DNA from: WHSW01 sp963846565 | GTDB taxonomy: Bacteria > Actinomycetota > Thermoleophilia > Solirubrobacterales > 70-9 | Length of the DNA: 64,000 nt | Assembly (NCBI GenBank): GCA_963846565.1 | Contig: CAWJWL010000005.1 | Location: forward strand, 62,001-126,000 | Direction of reading: 5' to 3' | Notes under the pieces: model-generated | The model's input: the letters and a program-made list of their open reading frames with translations, nothing else | Database searches by the model: none | Told to the model about the DNA's origin: nothing | Translations under genes and position numbers: made by a program | Shown here: one piece after another, positions 63,191-64,000 of the stretch | How positions within the stretch are numbered: the stretch's first letter is position 1 | Layout of the letters: each line of letters starts with the position of its first letter

Positions 63191-63262
63191 CGGCCGCCGC
63201 AATCGAACTGTCTGCGTTGGGTCCCACCCCTCGGGACTGAAGTACGACAGTTCGGGCGGCCG
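63191..63262. terminator. Large nested hairpin between convergent genes
   Basis: CGGCCGCC (63191-63198) pairs with GGCGGCCG (63255-63262), CGAACTGTC (63204-63212) with GACAGTTCG (63246-63254), and within the loop GTCCC (63221-63225) with GGGAC (63233-63237). It lies between the GH5 gene and the convergent SDR gene and lacks a U-tract. Confidence 0.6.
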
Positions 63263-63270
63263 AGGGCTAC

Positions 63271-64000
63271 CTACCAGTGCACGCCGCGCATCAGGTACGC
63301 GAAGGCGACCTGGCGGTTGTTGGCCTGATCCGAGGTCGTCTGCGGGCGGCCGGGGCGCGGCTCCTCCTTCTTGTCCCCCTTCGCCGCCGCGGAGTCCGGG
63401 AACAGGTGGTAGGCGGTGTTGAGGATGTAGTCGATCGACTTCGGGTTGATCGCGTAGAGGATCTGCAGCAGCGTTCCCCCGGGAGTCGCGATCCGCTTCG
63501 GCTTGTGGATGACCGCCTCGGTGATCATCCCGGCCGCCTCGTCCGGCGTGATCGTCGGGAAGCGGTCGTACATCTTCGTCGGCGCGATCATCGGCGTCCG
63601 CACCAGCGGCATGTTGATCGTCGTGATCGAAACGCCGTCATCGACGATCTCGGAGGCGATGCAGCGGCTGAACGCGTCGAGGGCCGACTTCGAGGCGACG
63701 TACGCGGAGAAGCGCGGCATGTTCGTCTGCACGCCGATCGAGCTCACGTTGATGATCTGGCCCGAGCGACGAGCGCGCATCCCGGGCAGCAGCTTCAGGA
63801 TCAGCCGCACGGCGCCGTGGTAGTTGAGCTGCATCGTGCGCTCGAAGTCATGCGGGCGGTCGTAGGAGAGCGCGACGGAGCGGCGAATCGAGCGGCCGGC
63901 GTTGTTGACCAGGATCTCGACGTGGCCGTGCTGTTCGAGCACCTCCTCCGCCATCCGCTCGATGTCCTCCATGTCGGAGAGATCGCAGGGATGCACGTAC
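63271..64000 (-). CDS. Short-chain dehydrogenase, second fatty acyl-CoA reductase-like paralogue (5' end outside window)
   Basis: The C-terminal 242 codons of an SDR running off the right edge. VEILVNNAGRSIRRSVALSY, NVSSIG and YVASKSALDAFSR with the catalytic Ser, Tyr and Lys, then MPLVRTPMIAPT and the terminal MRGVHW. It closely matches the 60899-61909 protein, so the two are paralogues. The nucleotide-binding N-terminus is beyond 64000. Confidence 0.85.
   Translation of the reverse strand, partial: YVHPCDLSDMEDIERMAEEVLEQHGHVEILVNNAGRSIRRSVALSYDRPHDFERTMQLNYHGAVRLILKLLPGMRARRSGQIINVSSIGVQTNMPRFSAYVASKSALDAFSRCIASEIVDDGVSITTINMPLVRTPMIAPTKMYDRFPTITPDEAAGMITEAVIHKPKRIATPGGTLLQILYAINPKSIDYILNTAYHLFPDSAAAKGDKKEEPRPGRPQTTSDQANNRQVAFAYLMRGVHW

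Overview
The window is about 64 kb of very GC-rich DNA that is almost entirely coding, with short gaps and both strands used. GC-rich third codon positions, an acyl-CoA carboxylase epsilon-like subunit, a decaprenyl-phosphate phosphoribosyltransferase-type UbiA protein, mycobacterial-style adenylate cyclases, two-gene acyl-CoA dehydrogenases and many genes without a Shine-Dalgarno site point to an actinobacterium. A deep-branching Thermoleophilia/Solirubrobacterales-like lineage is my best guess, but this is inferred from protein flavour. I saw no rRNA, tRNA, CRISPR array, integrase, transposase or phage gene. No gap between genes exceeds about 260 bases.

Layout. 1-15.6 kb: a truncated secreted metalloprotease, methylmalonyl-CoA mutase large subunit, two HD-type signalling proteins, a GH9 cellulase, propionyl-CoA carboxylase beta subunit, a membrane-anchored FKBP, a secreted phosphoesterase with RTX-like repeats, an ornithine cyclodeaminase homologue, a carboxylase epsilon-like protein and dodecin. 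15.7-30.1 kb: a sulfate assimilation region (sulfite reductase, APS reductase, ATP sulfurylase, APS kinase, a cysteine-free Rrf2 regulator and a TauE/SafE permease). It is interrupted by a 5-kb opposite-strand gene for a secreted beta-helix protein and by an acyltransferase, a membrane adenylate cyclase and a PHP phosphoesterase. 30.5-33.6 kb: a frameshifted ACAD10/11-type acyl-CoA dehydrogenase beside an APH-type kinase and a HAD protein, the three domains that are fused in animal ACAD10. 33.6-44.4 kb: a polytopic membrane protein, an esterase, a DEAD-box helicase, a quinone-reductase-like enzyme, a hydrolase-cyclase fusion, an ArsR/SRPBCC pair, a PfkB kinase and citrate synthase. 44.5-51.8 kb: a second large secreted metalloprotease and a polar amino acid ABC transporter operon with one frameshifted permease. 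51.9-64 kb: small conserved proteins, GFA protein, threonine dehydratase, a heteromeric acyl-CoA dehydrogenase pair, hydrolase, UbiA prenyltransferase, PP2C phosphatase, an alkyl-DHAP-synthase-like flavoenzyme flanked by fatty-acyl-reductase-like SDRs, and a GH5 cellulase.

The mutase, carboxylase, acyl-CoA dehydrogenases and citrate synthase suggest fatty acid/propionyl-CoA catabolism feeding the TCA cycle. The two cellulases and several secreted proteins suggest a polymer-degrading soil organism.

The most consistent unexplained signal is regulatory. Many genes have a TANNNT hexamer 6-10 bases before the start codon and no ribosome binding site, which fits leaderless transcripts. Several divergent gene pairs put their start codons only about 12-42 bases apart with interlocked -10 boxes. 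Three genes seem to begin at non-standard codons (one ATC, two CTG). Long palindromes fill several of the wider gaps between convergent genes.
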